Of a stretch of DNA of 32,746 bases, positions 16,501 through 23,946 are shown piece by piece. The notes below the pieces were generated by a model, which had not been told where the DNA came from, ran no database searches, and saw only the letters and a list, made by a program, of their open reading frames with translations. This DNA is from JACVRW01 sp035705985 (lineage in GTDB: Bacteria; Actinomycetota; Thermoleophilia; Solirubrobacterales; Thermoleophilaceae). The stretch is taken from contig DASSVP010000104.1 in NCBI GenBank assembly GCA_035705985.1, positions 1-32,746 on the forward strand, read 5' to 3'. The translations under genes and the position numbers were made by a program. Position 1 is the first letter of the stretch; the number at the start of each line of letters is the position of its first letter.

Positions 16501-18236
16501 CCCGAGTGCACCAGCCCGAAGTCGTAGATCCAGACCCCGTCGGCGCCCCGGGGCGTGATCGGGTAGGGCCGCTCGTCGGCCACCTGGACGCCCATGTTCT
16601 CGAACAGGGGCAGCACGTCGGAGAGCATCAGCGCGCGCCCGGCGCGGAACAGCTTGGCGCGCAGGGCGCGCGGGCCCGCCTCGAGCGGCCGGTAGAGCGT
16701 GATGCCGAGCCCGTCGCTTTCCGGCAGGTCCTCGATGTGCAATATGTCCGCGAGCGCCGAGCGCGCCACCCAGTCCGCCCGGTAGGCCGCGGGGAAGGCG
16801 TCGCCGTAGCGCTCGAAGAGGTCGCCCCCGCGCGCCTCGCCAAGCTCGTCGAGCAGCGCCTCGCGCAGGTCGTCCGACCACGAGCGCGTCGCGGCCACGA
16901 GCAGCGTCTCCACCTCGCGCGCGTCGAACTCGGGCCCCTCGCCCCGCTCGACGTAGGCCACGAAGTGCAGCCGCACGAGCACCGACTCCGAGACGCGCGT
17001 CGTGTAGTCGATGCTCCTGGCGCTCGTGTGGTCGCGGAGGATCGCCTCGATGCGGCGCCGGTTCTCGGTGTTGAACCGGTCGCGCGGCACGAAGACGAGC
17101 AGCGAGAAGAAGCGCCCGTACGGGTCGCGGCGGGCGAACAGCCGCAGCCGCTGGCGCTCGCCGAGGTGAAGGATGCCGATCGCCGCCTCGAACAGCTCGT
17201 CGTCGGAGATCTGGAAGAGCTCGTCGCGCGGGTAGGTGTCGAGGATCTCGAGGAGGCCCTTCTCGTTGTGGCTCCCGGCCGGGAACGCCGCACGCTCGAG
17301 CACCGCGGCGACGCGCCGGCGCAGCACCGGGACCTCGGTGGGGCTCGCGCGGTAGGCGGTGTGGCTGTAGAGGCCGAGGAAGCGGTACTCGCCGATGCCG
17401 ACGTAGTCGAGGTACGCGGCCCGGTGCACGGTCGCGCGCGTGTTCGCCTTCGTGAGCGTGAGCCGGTCGGGATCGCGGTCGAGTCCCTCCGCCGGGTCCT
17501 CGCGCTCCGGGTCGCGCAGGATGCCGAGCCCGGCACCGCCGGCATCGCGATAGCCCAGGAAGGTGAAGTTGTCGTCCGCCAGCCACTCGAGGAAGGCCGC
17601 GGCCTCGGGGTCGTCCGCCCCGCGTGCCGCCTCCAGCGCCTTCTCGCGCATCGCGTGCCAGTCCTCGACCGCTGCGCGCACCTCGCCGATCACGCGCTCG
17701 AGATGCCCCTCCAGCTCGCGCAGGCGCGCCGGATCGGTCTGGCGCGTCACCTCGGCATGGATCACCGACTCCGCGAGCGCGCTCTCCTCGAGCGCCTCGC
17801 CCGGCGAGTGGGGAAGGATCTCCACGAGCGCGCCGTGCTCGTCGCGCCGCACGGCGAGCACGGGGTGCACGATCAGGTGGACCCCGCAGCCGCGCCGGTT
17901 CAGCTCCATGCTCACGGAGTCGATGAGGAACGGCATGTCGTCGGTCACGATCTCGACGGCGGTGTGGGGGGATTGCCAGCCGTGGTCCTCGAAGCGCGGG
18001 TTGTAGACGCGCACCTTCGGCGTGCCCGGGAGGCGCTCGCGAGCGAAGTTGAAGTGGCCGAGCGCGAGGCCGTAGAGGTCGAGCGGATCGCGCTCCTCGA
18101 CGTCCTCGGGCGCGACCCAGCGATACAGCTGCCGGGCGAAGGCCTCGGCGAGCTCGGCATCGGCGCCGTCCAGGTGGTCGCGCACGCGGGCGCAGACCGT
18201 TTCGGTCAGGGCCTGCTCGGTGTCCTCGACCTTCAT
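13548..18236 (-). CDS. gdh2: NAD-specific glutamate dehydrogenase, large (GDH-180-like) type
   Basis: This enzyme oxidatively deaminates glutamate to 2-oxoglutarate and ammonia with NAD+, normally in the catabolic direction. The 1562-residue protein matches the family's roughly 1500-1650 length. The N-terminal half holds the ACT-like regulatory region (FLIDSVSMELNRRG near residue 110) and the helical segments of this family. The catalytic core shows RGGIRWSDRREDFRTE (W772), then VPVGAKGGFV with the conserved lysine K803, and a Rossmann segment GIGDMSGDVFGNG near 930. LWNGGIGTYVK and EGGNLG follow. The frame extends upstream to 18305, but ATG 18236 is preferred. GGAG lies 7 bases before it and TACGAT (18256-18261) supplies a -10. 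It shares 17 bases with the convergent SDR. Together with glnN it marks glutamate turnover. Confidence 0.95.
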   Translation of the reverse strand: MKVEDTEQALTETVCARVRDHLDGADAELAEAFARQLYRWVAPEDVEERDPLDLYGLALGHFNFARERLPGTPKVRVYNPRFEDHGWQSPHTAVEIVTDDMPFLIDSVSMELNRRGCGVHLIVHPVLAVRRDEHGALVEILPHSPGEALEESALAESVIHAEVTRQTDPARLRELEGHLERVIGEVRAAVEDWHAMREKALEAARGADDPEAAAFLEWLADDNFTFLGYRDAGGAGLGILRDPEREDPAEGLDRDPDRLTLTKANTRATVHRAAYLDYVGIGEYRFLGLYSHTAYRASPTEVPVLRRRVAAVLERAAFPAGSHNEKGLLEILDTYPRDELFQISDDELFEAAIGILHLGERQRLRLFARRDPYGRFFSLLVFVPRDRFNTENRRRIEAILRDHTSARSIDYTTRVSESVLVRLHFVAYVERGEGPEFDAREVETLLVAATRSWSDDLREALLDELGEARGGDLFERYGDAFPAAYRADWVARSALADILHIEDLPESDGLGITLYRPLEAGPRALRAKLFRAGRALMLSDVLPLFENMGVQVADERPYPITPRGADGVWIYDFGLVHSGEGGLDTDTVRESFQDTFVRAWRGQVENDAYNRLVLGAALSWREITVLRAIGKYLRQARITFSDRYVEQALVSHPAIARLLVALFQARFDPRRSDREDAEEVAAGIEKAIEAVESLDQDQILRMFLDVIRAMLRTSYFHTGQAEPAGHMSFKLDPSSLRWLPQPRPRYEIFVYSPRTEGVHLRGGPVARGGIRWSDRREDFRTEVLGLMKAQMVKNAVIVPVGAKGGFVVKRPPPKRQDLPEEVVACYQTFIRGLLDLTDDIDGGEIVPPAGVVRYDGDDPYLVVAADKGTATFSDIANGIALEEGFWLGDAFASGGSTGYDHKKMGITARGAWESVKRHFRELGHDVQSQDLTVVGIGDMSGDVFGNGMLLSRHIRLVGAFNHRHVFIDPKPDAERSYEERERLFELPGSSWDDYDTELISDGGGVFDRAAKSIPLSPQAREALGIEAEALKPNELVQGLLRAPVDLLWNGGIGTYVKASSERHGDVGDKANDAVRVDAADLRAKVVGEGGNLGLTQLGRVEYALAGGRVNTDAIDNSGGVDCSDREVNIKILLDTVVEAGDLTEKQRNGLLVEMTDDVAALVLQDNYEQAETLSLAVTNAASMVDVHQRFLRFLESRRSLNRELEALPDDEEIDERKRADGGLTRPEFAALLAHSKIDLHEALLDSDVPEDPYLSDELERYFPAPLPERFGEQIRSHRLARQIVATQVVNNMLHGGGTTFAFRLHEETGAPASQIARAYACAREIFEMRPLWAEIEALDNRCDASVQIELLLEGRKLVERASRWLLGNRPRQLDIASTVEHFRPGAMLLYASVARLLSPEDAQPLARYADELRERGVPEDLAARVAALATMFATLDIVTVSDETGLRVDAVGAVHFRLGHRLGLHWLRDRVVALPRDNRWRARARAALRDDIYAIHRALTTDVLRSAGPDPNADELVDEWIEGNPGSGRALQTLGDIRSGQSYDLTTLPVAVREMRNLIERP

Positions 18237-18261
18237 GCGTTGGCTCCGAATGGGGATCGTA
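18237..18261 (-). promoter_or_regulatory. gdh promoter -10 (TACGAT) and Shine-Dalgarno (GGAG)
   Basis: TACGAT (18256-18261, minus) lies 19 bases before ATG 18236. GGAG (18244-18247) lies in the short leader. This is a leadered gene in a window of mostly leaderless ones. Confidence 0.5.
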
Positions 18262-18387
18262 TTTGCCCCGCCGGAGCTAGAACAGCCGGCCACGCTGAGT
18301 TGCACCGCTAAAGCGGTAGGAGATGGACGCCGACGCGGAGAATGGACCTCGACCCGGGCCGATCCCGTTCCGGGGCGCCTCCCCCCG

Positions 18388-18831
18388 ATGGCTTACCAGA
18401 CCACCCAGGCACTCAACCTTCACCCGGCGATCAGCACGCCGCGCAAGCGGCTTCGGATCGCCATCGCGGGCGGGAGCCGCGCGCCCGAGCGCGCTCGCTC
18501 TTGGATCGAGAGCGCGGCGTCGTGGCTGCCCTCCGAGCTCGAGAGCACGCTGCTGCTGCTCACGTGCGAGCTCGTGAACAACGCTGTCCGTCACGGCGGG
18601 GCCGCCGAGGACCAGGTCATCGAGCTCGAGCTGAGCGCCCTCGACGGCGGCCGCGTGCGGGTCCAGGTCAGCGACCCGGGCGTGGGCTTCGAGCACACGC
18701 CGCGCGACCAGCCGCTCGACGAGGAGGGCGGCTGGGGACTCGTCCTGATCGAGTCGATGGCCGAGAGCTGGGGCGTGGAGCACGAGGAGCGGACGCTCGT
18801 CTGGTTCGAGCTCGCCGCCCCGGTCGCCTAG
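18388..18831 (+). CDS. Anti-sigma-factor-type ATP-binding protein (RsbW-like HATPase)
   Basis: This is a single-domain GHKL ATPase of 147 residues. RsbW/SpoIIAB relatives bind a sigma factor or phosphorylate an anti-anti-sigma protein. The N-box is ELVNNAVRHGG (E61, N64), the G1 box is DPGVGFE (D96, G98, G100) and the G2 region is EGGWGLVLIESMAE. All ATP-binding residues seem intact. A 40-residue N-terminal extension precedes the domain, and no transmembrane or sensor region is present. The ATG at 18388 is used as the first in-frame start that gives a sensible protein; no clear Shine-Dalgarno or -10 at the usual distance was seen. It ends one base from the end of the convergent second HATPase. 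No sigma factor or STAS partner is visible in the window. Confidence 0.85.
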   Translation: MAYQTTQALNLHPAISTPRKRLRIAIAGGSRAPERARSWIESAASWLPSELESTLLLLTCELVNNAVRHGGAAEDQVIELELSALDGGRVRVQVSDPGVGFEHTPRDQPLDEEGGWGLVLIESMAESWGVEHEERTLVWFELAAPVA

Positions 18832-18832
18832 C

Positions 18833-19228
18833 TCAGGCCGCCGCCAGCCGCTTCTCGAACCGAACCCGCGTCTGTCCCGGGTCCGGCAGCACCTCGAGGT
18901 TGTCCATCATCGCCGCGATGATCGAAATGCCGCGCCCGCCCTCGCCATCGGGCTTCCGCGTGATCGCGGCGTTCCGGGGAAAGCAGGCGCCGCAGTCGCG
19001 CACCTCGATGCAGATGCCCCGTTCGCGGCTCTCGACGCGGACCAGGATGCCGCGCTGATCGCAGGGCGCTCCGTGCTCGACCGCGTTCGCGAAGGCCTCG
19101 GTCGTCGCAAGGCAGAGCTCGTAGGTGAGCTCGCGTTCGAGCTCGAGCTCGGACGCCGCCGCTCGAACGAGCGCGCGCGCCTGCGGTGCGCCCTCGGGCG
19201 CGGCTGGTAGCCACGACTCCCGCATCAT
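18833..19228 (-). CDS. Second anti-sigma-type ATP-binding protein, with altered G1 box
   Basis: This 131-residue GHKL ATPase has the N-box ATTEAFANAVEHG (E44, N48) and a G2 region EGGRGISIIAAMMD (96-109), as in RsbW-like regulators. The G1 box reads DCGACF (78-83) instead of the usual DxGxGF, so the second glycine is a cysteine, C82. Three further cysteines (C39, C56, C73) also lie in the domain, which is unusual. ATP binding may be weakened or redox-sensitive, but that is inference. The start is ATG 19228 or the adjacent ATG 19225; both give the same protein apart from one methionine. The frame remains open far upstream antisense to the MFS gene, which I regard as a shadow. It is tail to tail with the first HATPase, one base apart. 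Confidence 0.83.
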   Translation of the reverse strand: MMRESWLPAAPEGAPQARALVRAAASELELERELTYELCLATTEAFANAVEHGAPCDQRGILVRVESRERGICIEVRDCGACFPRNAAITRKPDGEGGRGISIIAAMMDNLEVLPDPGQTRVRFEKRLAAA

Positions 19229-19289
19229 GTCTATATGGGGTATTCCCAGTGGGCCCCGGGTTACACGTCGGTACGCTGGCCCACCGCCG
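19229..19289. promoter_or_regulatory. Divergent promoter region, HATPase / MFS
   Basis: On the plus strand TACGCT (19272-19277) ends 12 bases before ATG 19290. The minus strand is less clear, with TACCCC and TATAGA as poor candidates close to ATG 19228. The 61 bases are too short to hold two fully separate promoters. Confidence 0.4.
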
Positions 19290-20495
19290 ATGACGGACCT
19301 GCCGATCGCCCGCAATACCGCCCTTCTGTCGGCCGCGCTGGCCGCGAACTCGGGCATGCTCCAGCTCCAGGCGGCGGTGGCGTCGATCACGCTGGTGCAG
19401 GTGATCGGGATCGAGGGTCTGCTGGGCCTCGGCCCCGCGATCGTGCTCGCCTCGGGCGCGCTCGTCGCGCCCGCGGCCGGGCGCGCGATGGACCGGCTCG
19501 GTCGCGTCCCTGTGCTCGCCGCGGGCTTCGCCACCGGCGCGCTCGGCGGCGTCTTCGCGGCCATCGGCTGCGCCGGGGAGGTCGCGCCGCTCGTCCTGCT
19601 GGGCTTCCTGTGCGTGGGCGCGGCGAGCGGCACAGCGCTGCTGGCACGGACCGCTGCCGGCGACATGTACCCGCCCGAGCGCCGCGCCCACGGCATCGCG
19701 CTCGTGCTCTTCGGCGCCGTGTTCGGGGCGATCCTCGGCCCGGCCGTCTTCAGCCCGCTCCTCTCCGGCAAGCAGCTCGACGGGGACTCGCTCGCCCCGC
19801 TGTGGCTCGCCGGCTCCGGGTTCATGGTCGCCGCGTTGGTGCTCGTGCTGCTGGTGAGACCGGACCCGCGCAGGATCGCGGACATCCTGCACACGGGCGA
19901 GCCGCCGCCGTCCACGGCGGTCCCGCTGAAGGAGATCATCCGGCGCCCGGGCGTGATCCCCGCCCTGCTGGCTGCCCAGGCGAGCTTCGGCGTGATGGTG
20001 GGTGTGATGACGCTCACCGGAGCGGTGGTCGTGGACCACCAGCACCACGCGGCCCACAACGTGTTCCCGATCATCGGCGCGCACGTGATCGGGATGTACG
20101 CCCTCGTGCTCGTCGTCGGCCGGATCATCGACCGAATCGGGAGGCCCATCGCCCTGTACGGGGGCCTGATCGGCATGGCGCTGTCGGTGATCTCGCTCCT
20201 GTGGATCGACAGCGTCGTGGCCACAGCCGTCGCGCTGTTCGGCCTTGGGCTCGGGTGGAACTTCTCGTTCGTGGCCGCGACGGCCGAGCTGGCCGACAGC
20301 ACCCTTCCGAGCGAGCGCGGGCGGCTCATGGGCTTCAACGATCTGCTGAGCGGGCTCACGGGTGCGGGGCTCGCGCTGCTCGGCGGGGTGGCGCTCGAGG
20401 CACTCGGCGTGGCCGCGCTGGCGCTCGGCGCCGCGGCGCTCGTGTCAGGACCGGCGCTGTGGCTGGCCAGCCGAAGAGCCGCGCCCGCAACGTAG
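19290..20495 (+). CDS. Major facilitator superfamily transporter
   Basis: This is a 401-residue membrane carrier with about twelve hydrophobic spans. Motif A-like loops MDRLGRVPVL (after span 2) and GRIIDRIGRPIAL (the equivalent in the second half) show the MFS two-bundle repeat. Other spans include PLVLLGFLCVGAASGTALL, LFGAVFGAILGPAVF and GLGLGWNFSFVAA. A large loop separates the halves at about residues 190-215, containing IADILHTGEPPPSTAVPLKEIIRRPGV in part. Two histidine-rich stretches (HQHHAAH) sit in the loop after span 7. The start is ATG 19290, not the upstream in-frame starts that overlap the divergent HATPase. Its TAG stop is also the first half of the cupin gene's TAGGCT. The substrate is unknown. 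Confidence 0.9.
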   Translation: MTDLPIARNTALLSAALAANSGMLQLQAAVASITLVQVIGIEGLLGLGPAIVLASGALVAPAAGRAMDRLGRVPVLAAGFATGALGGVFAAIGCAGEVAPLVLLGFLCVGAASGTALLARTAAGDMYPPERRAHGIALVLFGAVFGAILGPAVFSPLLSGKQLDGDSLAPLWLAGSGFMVAALVLVLLVRPDPRRIADILHTGEPPPSTAVPLKEIIRRPGVIPALLAAQASFGVMVGVMTLTGAVVVDHQHHAAHNVFPIIGAHVIGMYALVLVVGRIIDRIGRPIALYGGLIGMALSVISLLWIDSVVATAVALFGLGLGWNFSFVAATAELADSTLPSERGRLMGFNDLLSGLTGAGLALLGGVALEALGVAALALGAAALVSGPALWLASRRAAPAT

Positions 20496-20504
20496 GCTTC
20501 GCGC
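20493..20504 (+). promoter_or_regulatory. -10 TAGGCT overlapping the upstream stop codon
   Basis: TAGGCT (20493-20498) contains the MFS stop TAG and ends 6 bases before ATG 20505. No Shine-Dalgarno is present. Confidence 0.5.
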
Positions 20505-20831
20505 ATGACCACCCCGATCCAAGTGGCCGATCTGCCGGGCAACCTGATCGGCCGCTTCGAGGGACGCGGGCACGGCTCGAGCGTCTCGTTCTTCATCGGG
20601 ACCTTTCCCGAGGGCGCCGGGCCGGGCCTCCACACGCACCCCTACGACGAGACCTTCATCGTGGAGGCAGGAAGCGCGACCTTCACGGTCGGCGACGAGA
20701 CACTCGAGCTGGGCGAGGGTCAGATCGCCGTCGTGCCGGCCGAGACGCCGCACAAGTTCGTGAGCGGCGACGGCTTCCGCCTGATCAGCATCACGCCCGC
20801 GGACCGCATGACTCAGAGGGACCTGGAGTAG
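20505..20831 (+). CDS. Cupin-domain protein
   Basis: This is a single-domain beta-barrel protein of 108 residues. The first cupin motif is HTHPYDETFIV, with H43, H45 and E49 as metal ligands. The second motif supplies H83 in PAETPHKF. The four-residue set is the usual one for a mononuclear Fe, Mn, Zn or Ni centre. Cupins of this size may be sugar epimerases, dioxygenases, quercetinase-like proteins or ligand sensors, so no reaction is assigned. It has its own candidate -10 although it directly follows the MFS gene. A strong nested hairpin ends the transcription unit. Confidence 0.9.
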   Translation: MTTPIQVADLPGNLIGRFEGRGHGSSVSFFIGTFPEGAGPGLHTHPYDETFIVEAGSATFTVGDETLELGEGQIAVVPAETPHKFVSGDGFRLISITPADRMTQRDLE

Positions 20832-20866
20832 GCGGTTGACCGGCGAACGACAGCACTGACGACATC

Positions 20867-20913
20867 GAGTGTCCTGCCTGGGGCTCCGATATGAAGCCCT
20901 AACCAGGACGCTC
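20867..20913. terminator. Bidirectional nested-hairpin terminator
   Basis: The outer arms GAGTGTCCTG (20867-20876) and CAGGACGCTC (20904-20913) pair over ten positions with one wobble or mismatch. The inner arms GGGCT (20881-20885) and AGCCC (20895-20899) are perfect. It lies between the convergent cupin and amidohydrolase genes and includes the amidohydrolase stop codon, so it can serve both. No T-run is present. Confidence 0.55.
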
Positions 20914-22422
20914 GGCTCGGAAGTCGGCTCTTTCGATGCCGTCGTTGAATGTCCAGCGCCCGCCGACGATCGTCGCCTCCACGCGCAGCGAGGGCAGCTC
21001 ACCGGGCGGGCAGGTGAGCGGGTCGCGGTCGAGGATCACGATGTCGGCCAGCATCCCGGGCCGGAGGCGGCCGCGGCGCTTCTCCGCGTGCTCGAGCCAG
21101 GCGGGTGCCACGCACGTGGCGTGAAGCGCCTCCTCGACGGTCACCGCCTGCTCGGGGCGCCAGGCGGGGCGCTCGTCGAGCGTGCGCAGCACGCCGGCCA
21201 CGACGCCGGCCAGCGGGTCGAGCTCCTCCACCGGGGCGTCGGAGCCGTTCGCGAGGAGCGTCCCGGCATCGAGCAGCGAGCGGTACGCGTAGGCGCCCTG
21301 GCGGCCCTCCCAGATGCGCTCGGCGAGGTCGCGGTCCGAGGGCGCGTGGCTGAACTGCACCGACGCAGCCACGCCGAGCGCCGCGAAGCGCGCCACGTCG
21401 GCCTCGTCGAGGAGCTGCGCGTGCTCGATTCGAGGCCGCAGCCCGCGCGGCTCCCACGCGTCGCGCGTGGCCTCGAACGCGTCCAGCGCGGCGCGGTTCG
21501 CGCCGTCGCCGATCGCGTGCACGCCGACCGGCCAGCCCGCGTCGGCGCCGCGGCGCACCACGTCCTCGAGCACTGCGCGGCTCGAGATCTCGACGCCCGA
21601 CCCGTCCAGCAGACGGGCCGTGGCCGAGCCGAGCGTGCCGTCCATGAAGCCCTTGAGGTAGCCCATGCGCAGCATGTCGTTGCCGAACCCGGAGCGGAGG
21701 CCGAGTTCGCGCAGGTCGTCGACCCTGTCCCACGGGAACGACTGCCAGACCCGCACGTCCAGCTCACCCGCCTCGAGCAGCCGCTCGAACACCTCGAAGG
21801 CGCCGAGCCAGCCGTCCTTGTCGTGCACCGCCACGACTCCGCGCGACGCCGCGACGCGCATACCCTCGCGGCTCGCCTCGACCATCTCGTCCACCGTGGG
21901 CCTCACGTAGCGGTCGCGGAAGGCCCAGGCGGCGTTTTCGCGCAGGATGCCGCTCTCCTCGACCACGCCGCCCTGCACCTCGAGCGGCGCGTCGGCCCGC
22001 TCGAGCGCCGCGCTGTTGAGCCAGAGCGAGTGGTAGTCCTTCGACATCAGCGCCACCGGCACGTCGGCCACGGCGCGGTCCAGCGCCTCGCGCGTCGGGG
22101 CCTCGGTCCAGTCGCCCTCGCGCCATCCGAGGCCGCGCAGCCAGCCGCCCTCGCGGACGTGCGAGCGCGCGGCCACCACCCGGTCGAGCGCCTCCTCGAG
22201 CGAGCGCGCTCCCTCCAGCCGTGCCTGACGCAGCCCGAGCGACCAGGTGGGGAAGTGGACGTGCGAGTCCGTGAAGCCGGGCAGCAGGCAGCGGCCGCCG
22301 AGGTCGATCAGCTCCGCACCCCGCTCGGGCTCCTCGGCGACGAGAGCGCCCCGAACGGCCAGCTGCCCCACTACGGGGGCAGCCGGATCAAGCGTCCTGA
22401 TCGTCCCGCCGGTGAAGAGCAC
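20899..22422 (-). CDS. Amidohydrolase family 3 protein (YtcJ-like)
   Basis: This is a metal-dependent hydrolase of 507 residues with the split beta-sandwich plus TIM barrel of the YtcJ group. The barrel motifs in order are GFTDSHVHFP (HxH), VAVHDKDG, VGVHAIGDGANR, RIEHAQL and NGSDAPVEELDP; the sandwich continues as GRLRPGMLADIVILDRDP. YtcJ relatives hydrolyse formamide-like, aryl carbamate or cyclic amide bonds, so the substrate is open. A GTG at 22440 adds six residues, but GTG 22422 is preferred because TAGATT (22430-22435) ends 7 bases upstream. It lies 24 bases after the stop of the LVIVD-repeat gene on the same strand, yet has its own -10. Confidence 0.9.
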   Translation of the reverse strand: MLFTGGTIRTLDPAAPVVGQLAVRGALVAEEPERGAELIDLGGRCLLPGFTDSHVHFPTWSLGLRQARLEGARSLEEALDRVVAARSHVREGGWLRGLGWREGDWTEAPTREALDRAVADVPVALMSKDYHSLWLNSAALERADAPLEVQGGVVEESGILRENAAWAFRDRYVRPTVDEMVEASREGMRVAASRGVVAVHDKDGWLGAFEVFERLLEAGELDVRVWQSFPWDRVDDLRELGLRSGFGNDMLRMGYLKGFMDGTLGSATARLLDGSGVEISSRAVLEDVVRRGADAGWPVGVHAIGDGANRAALDAFEATRDAWEPRGLRPRIEHAQLLDEADVARFAALGVAASVQFSHAPSDRDLAERIWEGRQGAYAYRSLLDAGTLLANGSDAPVEELDPLAGVVAGVLRTLDERPAWRPEQAVTVEEALHATCVAPAWLEHAEKRRGRLRPGMLADIVILDRDPLTCPPGELPSLRVEATIVGGRWTFNDGIERADFRAERPG

Positions 22423-22435
22423 CGGCGGGAATCTA
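22423..22435 (-). promoter_or_regulatory. Leaderless-type -10 (TAGATT) for the amidohydrolase
   Basis: TAGATT (22430-22435, minus) is 7 bases before GTG 22422 and has no Shine-Dalgarno behind it. It decides between the two in-frame GTG starts. Confidence 0.45.
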
Positions 22436-22446
22436 GCCACGGGCGA

Positions 22447-23907
22447 CTAGCTGTCCAGCAGGCACACGTAGGTGGTGCCCGCCGTGCCCGGCGCGGGCCT
22501 GTCCGCCAACGCGATCCTCGCCTCCTCTGCGCTCATCCACCTGCCCTTGTTCTTCGACTTCGTGCCCTCGCCGTCGAAGTGGTAGATGTCGAGGCCGCGC
22601 CCGATGTCGTTGCCGAACAGGTAGAAGTCGCCGGTCCTGCGGTTGATCTGCGGCGTCTTCGCGGACCACGTGTCGGCATCCGGCATCCGGTAGTAGCCGA
22701 TCTCCTTCATTCCCTCGCCTGAGACCTGGGTGCTGCCCAGGGAAATGCCGGCCAGGCCGGAGAGGTCGACCACGCGCACGCCACCGTTGTAGAACGCCGC
22801 GGTCATGACCTGCTCGCGCTCGTGGATGCGGAACACGTGCGCCGTGCAGGTGCCCGTGGGGTCCGTGGACGAGAGGCCGACGTCGTCGATGTTCCAGTAG
22901 CCCACCTTTGCGGGCTCTTTCTCGAGCTCGCCGGTGACCTCGTACACGTGGAATCCGCCGCTCGGGCAGACGTTCCCGCCGGCGGCGCCGGCGACCTCAT
23001 CCTCGACGAGGATGAAGGTGCGCTCATTCCCGCCTGCGTCCGTCGTCGTGTACGGATCGGCCTGATGCCACACGTTGATGGCCGGGTCCGTCCACGTGGA
23101 GACGATGCTGGGGTCCGCGGGACTCGTCGTGTCGATCACGACGCCCTGCGACAGAGCCGCGGAGTAGGCGCGCGTCCCGTCGCTCTTGAACGTGATGTCG
23201 TGCGACTCCGTGCCGAGCCCCGGATGAATCGGGAGCGTGAGCTCCGTGACCTTCGTCGGTACCGCGAAGTTGGTGATGTCGAAGACCTCGATCGCGGGCG
23301 GGGCGGTGGCCACCGAGGTGATCAGGTCGGAATTCGAGTTGTAGAGGTAGTTGCCGCTCGGATGGATCGTCCCGTTGTGCGTCCCCTGGGTGACCTCCAC
23401 GAACGAGACGGTCTTCGGATTGAGCGGGTCCGTGATCTCCGCGATGAAGCTTCCGTTCTTGCCGCTGCCGTTCGGCTTCTTCACGTCGAAGCCGAGCGCC
23501 GCCGCCTCCTGGTAGCAGGTTGAGGTGCCGTCGCCGGACGTATCGGAGGCGTAGCTCACGAACACGCGCCCCGGCTTGCTGGCCTGGCGGAAGACCTGCA
23601 CGTCGCCCTGCGTCACGCCGCAGTCGTAGACGGACACGATCCGCGAGTCGCGCGGGTTCGTGATGTCCACGATCTGCATCCCGTTCATGTACGAGCCCCC
23701 GAGCGCGTACTGGCGCCCGCCGATCCTCGCGAACTCGATGTCGGTGCCGGTGATGGAGGTGGCCCCGTTCCTCAGGTCGTACGGGATGTTCTCGACGAAC
23801 TCCATGTTCGGGCTGTGCTCGCCCTCGGTCGCGGCCTGACCGAAGGCGGCGGGGCAGAGCGCGAGCGTGAAGAGGGCAGCAAATACGGGAATCGCGAATC
23901 GGCGCAT
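22447..23907 (-). CDS. Secreted LVIVD-repeat (beta-propeller) protein
   Basis: This is an exported protein of 486 residues. Residues 1-24 form a signal peptide with Arg-Arg at the start, a hydrophobic core and a probable cleavage after AFG. The mature part has repeats built on YMNGMQIVDITNP, IEVFDIT, GVVIDTTSPADPSIVSTW and GGVRVVDLSG, which match LVIVD-type propeller blades. Histidines in THNGTIHPSGNYLY and ESHDITF and six or so cysteines are spread through the chain. The function of such proteins is generally unknown; binding of a ligand or surface polymer is plausible. The ATG at 23907 gives a complete signal peptide. AGGGG almost abuts the start, too close for a normal Shine-Dalgarno, so the translation signal is unclear. 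Confidence 0.85.
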   Translation of the reverse strand: MRRFAIPVFAALFTLALCPAAFGQAATEGEHSPNMEFVENIPYDLRNGATSITGTDIEFARIGGRQYALGGSYMNGMQIVDITNPRDSRIVSVYDCGVTQGDVQVFRQASKPGRVFVSYASDTSGDGTSTCYQEAAALGFDVKKPNGSGKNGSFIAEITDPLNPKTVSFVEVTQGTHNGTIHPSGNYLYNSNSDLITSVATAPPAIEVFDITNFAVPTKVTELTLPIHPGLGTESHDITFKSDGTRAYSAALSQGVVIDTTSPADPSIVSTWTDPAINVWHQADPYTTTDAGGNERTFILVEDEVAGAAGGNVCPSGGFHVYEVTGELEKEPAKVGYWNIDDVGLSSTDPTGTCTAHVFRIHEREQVMTAAFYNGGVRVVDLSGLAGISLGSTQVSGEGMKEIGYYRMPDADTWSAKTPQINRRTGDFYLFGNDIGRGLDIYHFDGEGTKSKNKGRWMSAEEARIALADRPAPGTAGTTYVCLLDS

Positions 23908-23946
23908 GCCCCTGTAACGAGGGCGTGCGCCGAAACTTGCGTCTCT

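Noticed and set aside
15960..18311. A 783-codon open frame on the plus strand
   Set aside because: It is antisense to the glutamate dehydrogenase catalytic and regulatory regions, whose motifs are unmistakable on the other strand.
19238..19243. GGTATT/GGGTAT-like string as a sigma-B-type promoter near the HATPase genes
   Set aside because: No convincing GTTT -35 is found at the right distance, and one short match is expected by chance.
19229..20635. Upstream extension of the second HATPase reading frame
   Set aside because: The extra 470 codons are antisense to the MFS and cupin genes, and the GHKL domain is complete from 19228.
20869..22722. A 617-codon open frame on the plus strand
   Set aside because: It lies opposite the YtcJ-like amidohydrolase and the end of the LVIVD gene, and has no recognisable domain.
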